Shown here: in pieces, positions 45,778 to 56,532 of the stretch
Layout of the letters: every line of letters starts with the position of its first letter
How positions within the stretch are numbered: the stretch's first letter is position 1
DNA from: Nicotiana tabacum
Taxonomy: Eukaryota > Streptophyta > Magnoliopsida > Solanales > Solanaceae
Assembly (NCBI RefSeq): GCF_000715075.1
Contig: NC_134081.1
Location: 70,362,153 to 70,426,152, forward strand
DNA length: 64,000 nt
Reading direction: 5' to 3'
The notes under the pieces: model-generated
Database searches by the model: none
Told to the model about the DNA's origin: nothing
The model's input: only the letters and a program-made list of their open reading frames with translations
Made by a program: the position numbers and the translations under genes

Positions 45778-46602
45778 TTTATTATTACTCCCAATCCCAA
45801 TAATAAATTGGAGTATTACCTTAACTTAGGATCAATTGGTTTTTTGGCCTTTTACAAATTTATTTTTAGTTTTATGACTCTACCTCTTTTTTTAAATATG
45901 TGAGATTTTCTTTTACACGTAAGAGATTTTTTTTTTTTATACGTAAGAAATCTAAAAAGATATTTTCTTAAATTCAATATTGTAAAAGGCCTTGTAGGCC
46001 TAAAACCTCCTTAATAATTAACTTATAGCTAGTGTTATCTTTTTTAGTTCTTTTTTTCTAATAACAATATCGTCCGGAATCGGATGCATCCGGACTAACC
46101 TACTTGCAGGTCCTCTACTCACTTGAGCTTTGGCAAATTGAAAGGATTCATTTGGTGTCGCCTTGACTTTTACCCTTTTTTCCCAAAATTATATCATTCC
46201 ATCTCTTCCAACTGCTAGATCACTCATTTGGGGCATTTATAAATATAGTTTGCATTTATGATAGGAAAATATTTTCTAACAAGTTCTAGATCACTTTAAT
46301 GTTTAGTTAGGATAAGTATAGGTGCCATACATTAATCACATTATGTGGATAATCGATATCAAGAAATCGAAATGTCTGCTCTTCCTCTCCCCCCCCTCAA
46401 TTCCCAATGTAATCTTGACCTATCATTTATTTTTAATCGATTTAATATTTAGTTAATTCTCCTATCTTTATTATAGTTTTCTAAATAGCACGGGTTAGCC
46501 ATACAAAGTTGGCAAAACAATTTCTGTTGTTAATTGGCGGTTGCAACATAAGATGTTTTATGGCTGTAATAGCGCATGCTAGCTATTTTCAGGTAAAAAT
46601 AG
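45778..46602. other. Intergenic sequence, nothing recognised
   Basis: AT-rich sequence without a convincing ORF, RNA gene or repeat. It lies between the upstream TE nest of AKR2 and copia element F. Confidence 0.5.
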
Positions 46603-47757
46603 TGTTGGGGTTTTAAGCTTATTTTAGTTTAAAAGGGGGTGAATGGGAAATAGAGAAAAAAATAAATTTTGATTTTTTCTCTTTGACAAAAGGACATGTC
46701 CCAAATTAGCCGTTTTGTAACAGTAAATTAATTTTCCTCCGAGTTTTTTATTTCCCGTTTTGTTTTACGTAAGTAGCCATTTACGTAATAGTCGTTCTTA
46801 CGCAAACAGTCACAGCAGTCACTCTGAAGATTTGCATCTCTTCATTTAAACCTAACATGTTGGCTATAAATAGTAGACCATTCCCTCATATTTTACTTAA
46901 GAAATTTCTGAATTCCTGTGTGGTTTTCTACTCCCGTTTTTGGAGATTAAAGCCTTCGTGGTTTTCTACAACATTTGTTTACTTTAACGTAAATTCTATT
47001 TTTGGTTTACTATCTGTTATTTGGAGATTAAAATCTACGTGATTTTTTACTCCAGTTTTATTCGGTTTGAAAATATAAAAACTTCACCGTATATTAAACG
47101 TTTGTTTGTATCATTCTTTTACAGAAATGACGACTGAAAACGGAAACCAGATTGTTCCTATGGGGATTACCAATGCGTCGACAAGCCGAACAATCCCGGC
47201 ATTAGCACTGGTACCGGCAGAAAAACCTGAAAAATTTTTCGGAATTGATTTCAAACGGTGGCAGCAGAAGATGTTCTTCAATTGATGACTTTAAGTCTAC
47301 ATAAGTTCATTAAAGAAGATGTTCATGTTCTGCCTGATGAAACTCCAGACAATGAACTCTTTCTCGTGACTGAGGCATGGAAGCATTCTGATTTTTTATG
47401 CAAGAATTATATTCTTAGCGGGCTGGAGGACGATCTGTATAACGTTTATAGTAATGTGGAGACGTCAAAGGAATTGTGGATTGTACTTGAAAAGAAATAC
47501 AAAACTGAGGATGTCGGGTTGAAGAAATTTATTGCCGCTAAATTTTTGGACTACAAAATGGTAGATAGCAAGTCTATTATTACCCAAGTCCAAGAATTAC
47601 AAGTGATTATTCACGATCTCTTTACTGAAGGTATAAGTCGAATTAATACTTATGGTGAAAGTATTAATTATATTATTATTACTAACAGAATTTTTATTGA
47701 AGGTCTTGTCATCAATGAATCATTCCAAGTTGCAGCGATGATTGAGAAGTTGCCTCC
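46603..47757 (+). mobile_element. Element F: 5' part of a Ty1-copia element, cut by element G
   Basis: It appears to begin with an LTR at TGTTGGGGTTTTAAGC (46603). A TATA box GGCTATAAATAG lies at 46862-46873, followed by a leader with two TTTGGAGATTAAA words and then gag from 47127. It ends abruptly at 47757 inside gag, where the LTR of G begins. The LTR right end and primer site could not be fixed, and the remainder of F is not seen in the window. Confidence 0.55.
47127..47757 (+). pseudogene. Element F copia gag (5' part)
   Basis: It starts MTTENGNQIVPMGITNAS, with ALVPAEKPEKFFGIDFKRWQ (the first helix of copia gag), then a stop at about 47283. A frameshift leads into TLSLHKFIKEDVHVLPDETP, then AWKHSDFLCKNYILSGLEDD and LEKKYKTEDVGLKKFIAAKF, typical of the UBN2 gag family. 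A 72-base in-frame insertion (between the TGAAGGT copies at 47626 and 47698) interrupts the DL-EGL region. Translation reaches AAMIEKLPP, where element G is inserted. Confidence 0.75.
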
Positions 47758-47914
47758 TGTAACACCCCAAAAAATTTTGAAGTACTTAAGTGGTAAGCCC
47801 GGTAAGTTTTGGCAAAGAAAATAATATTTTATGGTGTCGGACTAGGCTTACGTGTTTGAGGATTGTAGAACAATGCACCTGAAAGTAAAGAAATATTTTT
47901 GGCGGAAAAGTGCA

Positions 47915-48150
47915 TTTCTGCGGTCCATTATGCGACCGCAGAATTACTCTACGGACCGCATAATGGCCATAGAGTGAGGCAGTTAATTGGGCCAATTGGA
48001 AGCAATTATGCGGTCGACTATGCGACCGCATAACTGTTATGCGGTGCATTATGCGGACCGCATAGTGACCGCATACACAGACAATTCTTTTGGCTATTTT
48101 GTAACTAACTATGCGGTCCGCATATCGGTTATGCGATCGCATACCTTGTT
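47915..48150. repeat. Cluster of ATGCGGTCCGCAT / ATGCGACCGCAT palindromes in the G LTR
   Basis: At least ten copies of words such as TATGCGGTCCGCAT, TATGCGACCGCATAA and TGCGGACCGCAT occur within 235 bases in both orientations. They form an alternating palindromic, CpG-rich block in an otherwise AT-rich LTR. Confidence 0.7.
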
Positions 48151-48949
48151 CCGGAGCTCTATTTTTGGGTTTTTAAAACCCGACCCTATTTCGTTAAATA
48201 CACTCTTTGGGTCATTTTTGAGATATTATCTAACATTTTAGAGTGAGAGAGGGTGCCCTAGTGTAAGAAGGTGTTCTCCAATATTTGTTCTTCAATTCAT
48301 GCTCAAGTTTTGGAAGATTAAGAAGGTAAGCTCACTAGATCTTCATCCTAGAGGTAAGATTCTACACCCTAAACCCTAATTTCGAAATCATCTGAAACAT
48401 GGGTAATTAGCAAGATAATATTTGGGCATGAGAGTTGATTATTTTACATGATGTGATATCAAGGAGTGTAGGAAGATTGTTGAACTAAGCATGGTAAAGA
48501 TTGGGTTGTGGGATGACGGAATACTCCATAAAATGGACCTTGAAATCTTATGCACACCTTGTGTTCGATAAAATGCTCAAATGAGCTAGAAACATGATCA
48601 TCTTCCTAATTGTGGTTCAATTTATTATATTTCTAAAATAGATTGAAGTTGCTAAGAATTCCGGAACGTTTTAGAGTTTAAGGAAGCTCAATTGAGGTAT
48701 GTTAGCTAAACTCTTCTTTAAGAGTTAGAATTCTCATTATCCTTGTAAGTTCCGAGATGTTGATTATAAATCGAGTATTCCGATAAGTTTTGTGATGAAG
48801 ATATATGTTCAATTCGTATTTCAAATGCTCTTATCATATTGCATTATAAATTGAGGATATGTCCCAAACTATGGACTACGTATCCACATGTTATAATTTC
48901 TAGTCGTGATTTATGTGAAAGGTATTATGCCAAGTTGTGTAGAGATTAT

Positions 48950-49285
48950 TTTTGTAATACACCTCCACCCGCATATATATATTGGGGTGAGGTGGCATAA
49001 CCGCTTTGTGTAGGGATTATTCTATTGTGGGACTGCACCTCCACCCGCACACATTGGGGTGAGGTGGCATAGCCGCTTTATGTTGGTATTAGTATCGTTA
49101 ATGCATTTCCACCCGCATACATTGTGGTGAGGCGGCATAGCCACTTTGTGTAGGTTCTTGGTACTGTGGTTATACATCCACCCGCATATATTGAGGTGAG
49201 GCGACAAGGCCGCTTGATTAGAGTTGTAGTATTGTACGTACACCTCCACCTGCATACATCGGGTGAGGCGGCGGGGTCACTTTGT
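48950..49285. repeat. Five tandem units of 68-76 bp in the G LTR
   Basis: CCACCCGCATA(C/T)ATT, GGGGTGAGG(T/C)GGCATA and (A/G)CCGCTTTGTGT recur, with CCACC at 48965, 49041, 49109, 49178 and 49246. Units are 76, 68, 69 and 68 bases and clearly diverged. Apparent minus-strand ORFs here are translations of the repeat. Confidence 0.8.
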
Positions 49286-49973
49286 GTGAATATGGTTATA
49301 TAGGATCTCATCTTAAATCCTATAAATGATGTTGATAGCTTTTAATAAGCTTGCTATGGTTGAGACAATTATCTATATTATTCTATTGCCGCACTGGTTC
49401 ATCATAATTATCTTGTATTTCTAGATTCTTAAATTGGTGTTTAGTTTTCATGCTAGTACTATTCGACGGCACTAACGTCTATTTTATCGGGGGCGCTGCA
49501 TCTTTAAATGGATGCAGGTGGTTCCACAGCAGGAGACATTGATCAGTGATAACAGTACACCTTATTCCTAGCTAACTTGGTGAGCCCCACCTCATCCTGG
49601 GGTCATGTATCTTTTGTTCTTTATGTATTATGGTTGAGGTATAGCCGAGGCCTTGTTGCCGGCATTATCATTGTACTCTTCTTTATCTATAGAGGCTCCA
49701 TAGACATAGTGTGGGTTGTGCATTGGTACTGGGAAAGACAAACTATGCTATGTTCTGGTTGTATTACTTGTCCATTTGAGACTTTAAAAATGGTGAAACT
49801 TATGGTAAGAAATTGGTAATTGCAGACACGACCACTTTATTGTTTAATTAAGGAAAACATATATTCTCTTTATTCATGAATGAGTTTGGGTAGAAGAAAT
49901 CTAATAGACTTGCTCGGTCGGGTTCACTCGGTTGAGCGTCGGTCGCGCTCCACGATTTTGGGGCGTGACAAAC

Positions 49974-49986
49974 TTGGTATTAGAGC
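49974..49986 (+). other. Element G primer-binding site
   Basis: TTGGTATTAGAGC, starting three bases after the LTR. It is one change from TGGTATCAGAGC, the initiator Met-tRNA complement. Confidence 0.7.
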
Positions 49987-50189
49987 TTCAGGTTTTAAAG
50001 TGTCCTAGGATGTCTCGGAGCCGTGTCTAGTAGAGTCCTTATTATCAGTGTATTGTCGACCACATCTATAATTAGGATGCTACATGGGCATTTAGGAATA
50101 ATACCCTTCTTTCATGTTCTCCATCATGCGATAAAGCTGGTTGTAAGATTGTTCCTCCTTTAACTCCTGCGTTGCTCTAATTTTCAGTA

Positions 50190-51460
50190 CAAGGCACCTA
50201 AGAAGAATGCAAGAACTGGCCAAAGAGCCAATGTCACCCCAGGAGTGACAGTTGACCCTATAATTGATGATGTGGGTGAGCACCCGAGGAGTGAGAATAT
50301 TCCTCCAGTTACTACACTGCCTGACTCTACTACAACTGATCAGACCGCACCTGTCCCTATACCTATAGAAGGTGAAACAGTTTCTCTAACTCATATTCCA
50401 GTTCTATCTCCAGCTCCAACTTCTGATTTTGGTGTGTCTGATATTGATATTAGGGGAGCCATACAAATGTTGACACATATAGTTGCTTCTCAGGCCCAGA
50501 TATCAAGTGTTGGGCCTACTCCTTCCAGTCATCCAGGAGAATCCGCTAGTTCCAGGGTGAACAAGTTTCTTCAGTTAGATCCTCCAATGTTTATGGGTAC
50601 TGATCTCGAGGAGGACCCCTAGGACTTTATTGATGAGATGCACAAAACTCTCCAGGTTATGCATGCTACAGAGACGGAGGGAGTAGAGTTGGCCTCTTAC
50701 CGCCTGAAAGGGGTGGCCTATTCTTGGTTTGAGTTGTGGAAGGAATCACGTGAGGAGGGAAGCCCTCCGGCAAGGTGGGGTGAGTTCACAAATGCCTTTA
50801 TAGATCATTTCTTGCCTGCCAAAACTAAGGCAGCTCGTGCCGCTGAGTTTGAAAGCCTGAAGCAGGGTAGTATGAATGTGTGGGAGTACCATATGGAGTT
50901 TGCGCGCCTGTCCAAGTATGCTATTCACATGTTGCCCACTATGGAGGCTAGAGTATGCCGGTTTGTACAGGGCCTTAGCCCCTTGGTTATCAATGAGGCC
51001 TCTACAACTTCCTTAAATTCCGATATGAACTATGGTAAGATGGTGGTATTTGCTCAAGCCACAGAGACCCTCAAATTGAAGAATAGAATGGAGCGTCAGA
51101 GTAGCAGCAAGGCCCGGTCCGCGGGCAACTTTGGTGGTTCTTCCGGTGGTAGTGGTGGTTGGTCGGCATTCAGGGGAGCGTCATCAGGACCATCCCAATC
51201 ATTCGCCCAGTCTTCGATGGGTGCAAAATCACCTGGACCCATTCAGGGCAACATGGGACCCCACTAGCAGGGTCGGCCTGATAGAAGGTTTCAGTAGCGG
51301 AGGCTTCCATGCCCTAAGTGTGGGAGGATGCACTTTGGGTCCTGTTTCATGGACCTACTAGTATGCTATGGGTGTGGTTTGAGGGGTTACATTCAGAGAG
51401 ATTGCCGCTCATCCCGCCGAAATATGGGTAGAGGTGCAGTACAACCAGCTAATTCTGCAG
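50190..51460 (+). pseudogene. Element G gag
   Basis: Opens with a basic N-terminus (KAPKKNARTGQRANVTPG), then DIDIRGAIQMLTHIVASQAQ and FLQLDPPMFMGTDLEEDP. A TAG at about 50620 stands where Gln is expected. DFIDEMHKTLQVMHATETEG, VELASYRLKGVAYSWFELWK, AEFESLKQGSMNVWEYHMEF and CRFVQGLSPLVINEA follow to 51267. After another stop the zinc knuckle reads CYGCGLRGYIQRDC: the conserved His has become Tyr. A second Cys pair (PKCGRMHFGSC) precedes it. These are Tekay gag landmarks. Confidence 0.75.
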
Positions 51461-51567
51461 CTATTACATCCACAACACCTCCAGCTCGAGGCACCCCAGC
51501 ACCCACAGGGTAAGGTGCAGCTAGAGGTGGTGCACAAAATTCGAGAGGACCCAATAGATTTTATGTT

Positions 51568-52403
51568 ATGCGGAGACGTCGAGAATCAGAGGCTTCTCCA
51601 GATGTTGTCACAGGTATATTGACTGTCCAATCTCATGATGTATATGCTCTTATTGATCCCGATTCCACTTTGTCATATGTCACTCCTTATGTTGCTATGG
51701 AATTTGGGATAGAACCAGAACAACTTTATGAGCCGTTCTCTGTATCTACTCCAGTTGGTAAGTCTATTTTGGCCGTGCGGGTTTATAGGGATTGTGTTGT
51801 CACATTGCGTGGTCGAGACACCGTGGCCGATCTTATTGAATTGAGAATGGTCGATTTTGATGTGATAATGGGGATGGATTGGCTGTATCCTTGTTTTGCC
51901 AAGCTTGATTGCCGAACCAGGACTGTTAGGTTCGAATTTCCAAATGAGCCAGTTATTGAGTGGAAGGGTGATGATGTAGTGCCAAAGGGTAGGTTTATTT
52001 CCTACCTTAAGGCGACAAAGATGATAAACAAGGGATGTATTTACCATTTGGTCTGGGTTACGGACACCGATGTTGAGGCACCTACACTTGAGTCCGTGCC
52101 TGTTGTGAATGAATTTCCAGGAGTCTTTCCGCATGAACTCCCTGGGATCCCACCAGACAGGGAGATTGATTTTGGGATTGATGTGATGCCAGACACACAT
52201 TCTATATCTATTCCACCCTACAGAATGACACCGACAAAATTGAAGGAGCTAAACGAACAATTAAGAGATTTGTTAGAAAAGGGTTTTATCCGGCCAAGTG
52301 TGTCGCCTTGGGGCGCACCGGTCCTTTTTGTAAGAAAGAAAAATGGGTCACTAAGAATGTGTATTGACTATCGGCAACTTAATAAGGTCACAATCAAGAG
52401 TCC
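51568..52403 (+). pseudogene. Element G protease and N-terminal reverse transcriptase
   Basis: One open frame. The protease strand reads [20 protein letters not shown], where the usual D-P/S-G-S/A-T has Asp for Gly. The second strand is [20 protein letters not shown]. The linker [20 protein letters not shown] follows, then RT with [40 protein letters not shown] and [15 protein letters not shown]. It breaks off at 52403, before any catalytic Asp of RT; the remaining codons to 52560 are foreign. Confidence 0.8.
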
Positions 52404-54129
52404 TCCTATTATGCTCCACTTATCGGTGAGCTTCGTAATTCTGCAACCTACTTATGTGTTTAACCTTTACTCCGTTATGCCTTTGCCTCCGAAAGCCTCA
52501 TATCTAATCACAATTAGTTCGATTCAGTCAATACAAATCATAGGAATTTATTCCATATGAAAATACTAATTTTCCAACAAAATCCGAAATTTAACTCAAA
52601 AATTGCCCGTGGGGCTCACGTCTCGGAACCCGACAAAAGTTACAAAATCCGAAAGCCCATTCAACCACGAGTCTAACCATACCAATTTTACCAAAATCTG
52701 ACCTCAAATTGACCCTCAAATATTCAAATTAAACCAAGAGGATTTTCTAAAATTTTTAACTTAATTCTCTAATTTAGTGATAAAAATAACAATAGATTCA
52801 TGTAATTTAACCAAAATCAGGTTAGGAATTCTTACCCCAATGTTTTCCTCGAAACACTCTCGAAAAATCGCCTCACCCGAGCTTCATTGGTCAAAAATGA
52901 AAGAATGAAACGAATTTGGACTTTATTCTACTTCCTAGGGGTTTGTTCTTCTTGTTCGCGACCTTCCCCTCGCGTTCGCGATGAACAAATTCTTCAACAG
53001 CCATTCTCAAACCCTTCTCAGACAGCCTCTAGTATAATGGTCATAACTTTTTGTAAAAAAATTGCAGATGATTAATGGTTTAACTTTTTGAAAACTAGAC
53101 ACCAAGGGCTATAACTTTCATTTGTTTCTCATCTCCTAATTCCTTATAGATTGGGAGATATAAGCTTCCAAAGTCATCCATGTGCAACAGAGATTTCCAA
53201 AATCTTCCCAGATAGCTTATAGTGTATCCACCATAACGTTTTGTACAAAACTCCAACTGAAAATGCTTACCTTTCTGAAAACTAGACACAAAGGGCTACA
53301 ACTTTCATTTTTGGATCAGCTCCAAATTCCTTATAGATTGCGAGATATGAGCCTCCAAAGTCAGACAACGGACAACAAAAATTCCTTATTCGCGAACGCG
53401 AGAGACTCTTCGCGAATGCGAAGAACAAAGTCCAACAATACCAGAACCAGCAACCAGCAGCATCAAAACACCCAAACTTGGTCCGGAACCACCCCGAATC
53501 AAACCCGAGGCCCCTAGGACCCCCTTCAATCGTACCGGCCAGTCCCAATACATAACACGAACCTGCTCGAGGCCTCAAATCACATCAAACAACATCAAAA
53601 CCACGAATTATACCCCAATTCAAGCCTAATAAACCTTGAAATTTCAAATTTTTACAAACGACGTCGGAACCTATCAAATCAAGTCCGATTGACCTCAAAT
53701 TTTGTACATAAGTCATAAATGACATAACAGACCTATTACAATTTTCAAAATCAGATTCCGGCCCCGATATCAAAAAGTCACCCCCCGGTCAAACTTTTCA
53801 AAAATTCAACTTTCGGCATTTCAAGCCTAATTCCACTACGGACCTCCAAATAACTTTTCGGACACGCTCCTAAGTTCATAATTACTATACAGAGCTATTG
53901 GAATCACCAGAATTCAAATCCGAGGTCGTTTACATATAAGTCGACATCCGGTTAACTTTTCCAACTTAAGTTTTCAATTATGAGACTAAGTGTCTCATTT
54001 CATACCGAAATCCTTCCGGACCCGAACCAACTAACCCGGTAAGTCATAAAATAACCGTAAAGAATAAATTGAGTAGTAAATGGGGGAAATGGGGTGGTAA
54101 TACTCAAAATAACCGGCCGAATCGTTACA
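52404..54129 (-). repeat. LTR fragment H, related to the D LTR
   Basis: The right end AACCGGCCGAATCGTTACA is on the minus strand TGTAACGATTCGGCCGGTTA, an LTR start of the TGTAACGACCCG type. Collinear similarity to D LTR sequence (22940-24318) is seen from about 52600: GGGGCTCACGTCTCGGAACC, TTCGCGAACGCGAGAG, TCAAGCCTAATTCCACTACG, and CGGACACGCTCCTAAGTTCA. The left (LTR 3') half is missing and joins element G RT at about 52404. The first 150 bases are not recognised. The right side abuts Ogre integrase. Confidence 0.65.
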
Positions 54130-54650
54130 CTGGATACTTTGGATGACTATGGAAAGCAATAACATCCGCTATGTGCAGAAGTGTCACCAGTGCTAGATTC
54201 ACGTAGATTTCATCCGGGTTCCACCAAATGAGTTAAATGTAATGGGTTCACCCTGGACTTTCATCGCCTGGGGCATGGACGTGATAGGACCCATAGATCC
54301 TGCAGCATCAAACGGACACCATTTTATTTTGGTAGCCATCGTCTATTTCACCAAATAGGTCAAGTCATCTACTTACAAGGCCGTCACAAAGAAGGTAGTG
54401 ACAGATTTTGTCCGGAACAACATCGTTTGCAGATTTGGGATACCAGAGTCTATCATCACTGATAATGCCGCCAACCTCAATAGTGACCTCATGAGGGAAA
54501 TCTACGAGAAGTTCAGAATCGTCCACTGCAATTCCACAACTTACAGATCACAAATAAATGGGGCAGTCGAGGTAGCTAACAAGAATATCAAGAGGATTCT
54601 ACGAAAGATAGTTGACAATCACAAACACTTGCACGCTCCGACCTGATTCC
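54130..54650 (+). pseudogene. Element E integrase core
   Basis: It begins within the zinc finger (VQKCHQC, then a stop), followed by WTFIAWGMDVIGPIDPAASN with the first catalytic Asp and HHFILVAIVYFTK with a stop where Trp is expected. RFGIPESIITDNAANLNSDL gives the second Asp and YRSQINGAVEVANKNIKRIL the catalytic Glu. The triad is thus readable, but the frame is closed by three stops and the C-terminal domain is lost after DNHKHLH. Confidence 0.8.
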
Positions 54651-56516
54651 GCCTTGGATACGTAGGCTGCCAGAGTCAGGCTCGGTCGTTACAACATATT
54701 TCATCATTATCCCACGAACTACATTCAGACCTGATTCTGTTTTGGATATGTAGGAAACTTGAAAGGGTTCGGTAATAACCTTAGGAAACCTCTGTAATGC
54801 ATTAGCCTTAATTAGGATGTAGTCGCAACAACAAGTAGCCACATTGTCAGGGACACCATGGAAGATCAACATCAATGGGACGAAGTTCTCGAAGAGATAC
54901 GTTCGCATGTGGAGAACCTTTCGTAACATGCCATAATCAGGGACGACGACGTTTGCCTTAAAAGAGATAAGTATTTTCAAAATATTTTCTAAAATTATAT
55001 ATAAAGTAATCTGTTCCATCTACCAAACTTCACGGCACAATCATGTAAAAGGCTAGGGTAAATCAATATCACGGTCGACGCTAACCAACTTCCCCTTACT
55101 AAGAAGTTTTCTTTGAGTGCAGGGTCAATAGAGAGTAAATAATCGCTGGGACCACACTGGGGAAAATGACGCACCCGCTACTTGCCTAAGATTATCTCTC
55201 CTCCTTTTACTTTAAATTTCGAGAACAACTAAGGCTAACTCTTGAATCCTTTGCAGGTGCTTCGGAATCAGACAGCTGACACAGAAATCTGTAAATAGAA
55301 AACCGTTTGCTCAATCAATTGGAGCACTATGTACAAATCGCATGACGGCTTCGCTCATCAAAGTCCTGTAGATAGCAAATCATCGGCTCAACCAATAGGA
55401 GCACCCTGTACAAATCACACGTCGGCTTCACCAATCGAAGTCCTGTATATAGCAAACCGTCAGCTCAATCAATCGAAGTGCCTTGTATAAATCAAAAGTC
55501 AGCTTCACTAAATGGAGTCTTGTATATAGCAAACTGCAAACTTCTCCAACAAAAAGCAATCTGTAACACCGCTTCATCAATCACGAATGCCGGAATAGAC
55601 AATTGCAAACCTCGTCACCAACGTTCTGCCAATTAATGGCTGCTACCTAGCTTCGCAGTCAAGAGTATCTCTTGGGCATGCTTATATTTCATTTCGCTAT
55701 TACTTTGAATGTTTTAATGTTTTGTTCGTGTAGCTTTAGGCATGATTTCGATCGCTCCCGAGCAGAGAATACTTTATATTTAAATGCAAAGCTCTCCTAA
55801 CAAGCGGAGACACACTTTACCAATCAAGCTCTCCCAACAAGCAGAGAAAATTTTTAAATGATCCGACAACTGCAGAACGGTACCTAGCCCGGCTAACAAA
55901 TCGAGTCAGGATCAAGTACCCCATCATCCCAATCCCAAATAACGGCTCGCCGGCAGCCATGCATTATTATTCCTGCATCATTTACATCGCATCTTAATAT
56001 ATTCTACATTATAATATATTGGTATGTGTGTATTTTATTTCTTTTTGCAGGAACAAACACCGGAGCGTGGACCCTTTTCTTAGCAGCAGACCAAACTATA
56101 AAGTTGTGGGGACAGCCAACCCAGTAACGAGCCCAAGATCCCAGCTCACGATCACCAGCGAGCTCAAAATTTTGAATAATTCAAATCAGGCCGCAAAATT
56201 CAAGCTATCATGAGTGACCAATCTTTCGTCTCGCCGTATCGTCACAATACGATACTGGGGAAATTCTTACGAGTGCCACTTCCTCAAAATCCATACTCCA
56301 GAACTACACGAGGCCTGATCCTCGTGAAGCCCGAGGTATGTAAGCAATTCAAAGCCAGAATTTGGCCCAATATTCCCAAACTTTCCTAGATTCTTCCTCA
56401 ACTCAATTCTACAACTCGTAATTTTCATTCCATTCTTGCAAAGCATGCCTCAAGTCGGGACAAAATTGTCCTTGGTTCAATTTCAATGACCAAAAACTCT
56501 TTTATCGTCTCTGGTC
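54651..56516 (+). repeat. Element E spacer between integrase and LTR, with a 77 bp triple repeat
   Basis: Units of about 77 bases containing CAATCAATTGGAGCAC, GTACAAATCGCATG, GGCTTCGCTCATCAAAGTCC and TGTAGATAGCAAA occur three times from 55298 to 55540, followed by a partial one. CTCTCCTAACAAGCGGAGA and CTCTCCCAACAAGCAGAGA follow at 55791-55850. Two copies of GATTC(C/T)G(C/T)(C/T)TTGGATA(C/T)GTAGG lie at 54646-54760. No gene is seen; the short ORFs have no recognisable domain. Confidence 0.6.
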
Positions 56517-56530
56517 AAAGAGGGGCAGCT
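56517..56530 (+). other. Element E polypurine tract
   Basis: AAAGAGGGGCAGCT immediately precedes the LTR start at 56533. Confidence 0.65.
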
Positions 56531-56532
56531 AT

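Larger units (their letters stand above)
47758..49970 (+). repeat. Element G 5' LTR
   Basis: 2213 bp, from TGTAACACCCCAAAAAATTT to TTTTGGGGCGTGACA. Its start matches the LTR fragment inside D at 24657. It contains a cluster of ATGCGGTCCGCAT palindromes (47915-48150) and five tandem units (48950-49285). ORFs inside it have no recognisable product. Confidence 0.8.
47758..52403 (+). mobile_element. Element G: Tekay/Del-like chromovirus, 3' half missing
   Basis: The order is 5' LTR 47758-49970, initiator-Met primer site, gag, protease and the first third of RT, which stops at 52403 after LNKVTIKS. The rest of pol and the 3' LTR are absent; LTR-like sequence H of opposite orientation follows. The left flank is copia gag, with CCTCC in front of the LTR as half of the expected target duplication. 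LTR length, primer and gag type fit Tekay. Confidence 0.75.

Noticed and set aside
48950..49285. CRISPR-like array
   Set aside because: Units are contiguous and diverged without unique spacers, and the genome is a plant. It is an LTR tandem repeat.
49022..49311. Cys/His-containing minus ORFs that suggest zinc fingers
   Set aside because: They come from the 68-76 bp tandem units of the G LTR. The Cys and His positions repeat with the DNA period and form no known finger.
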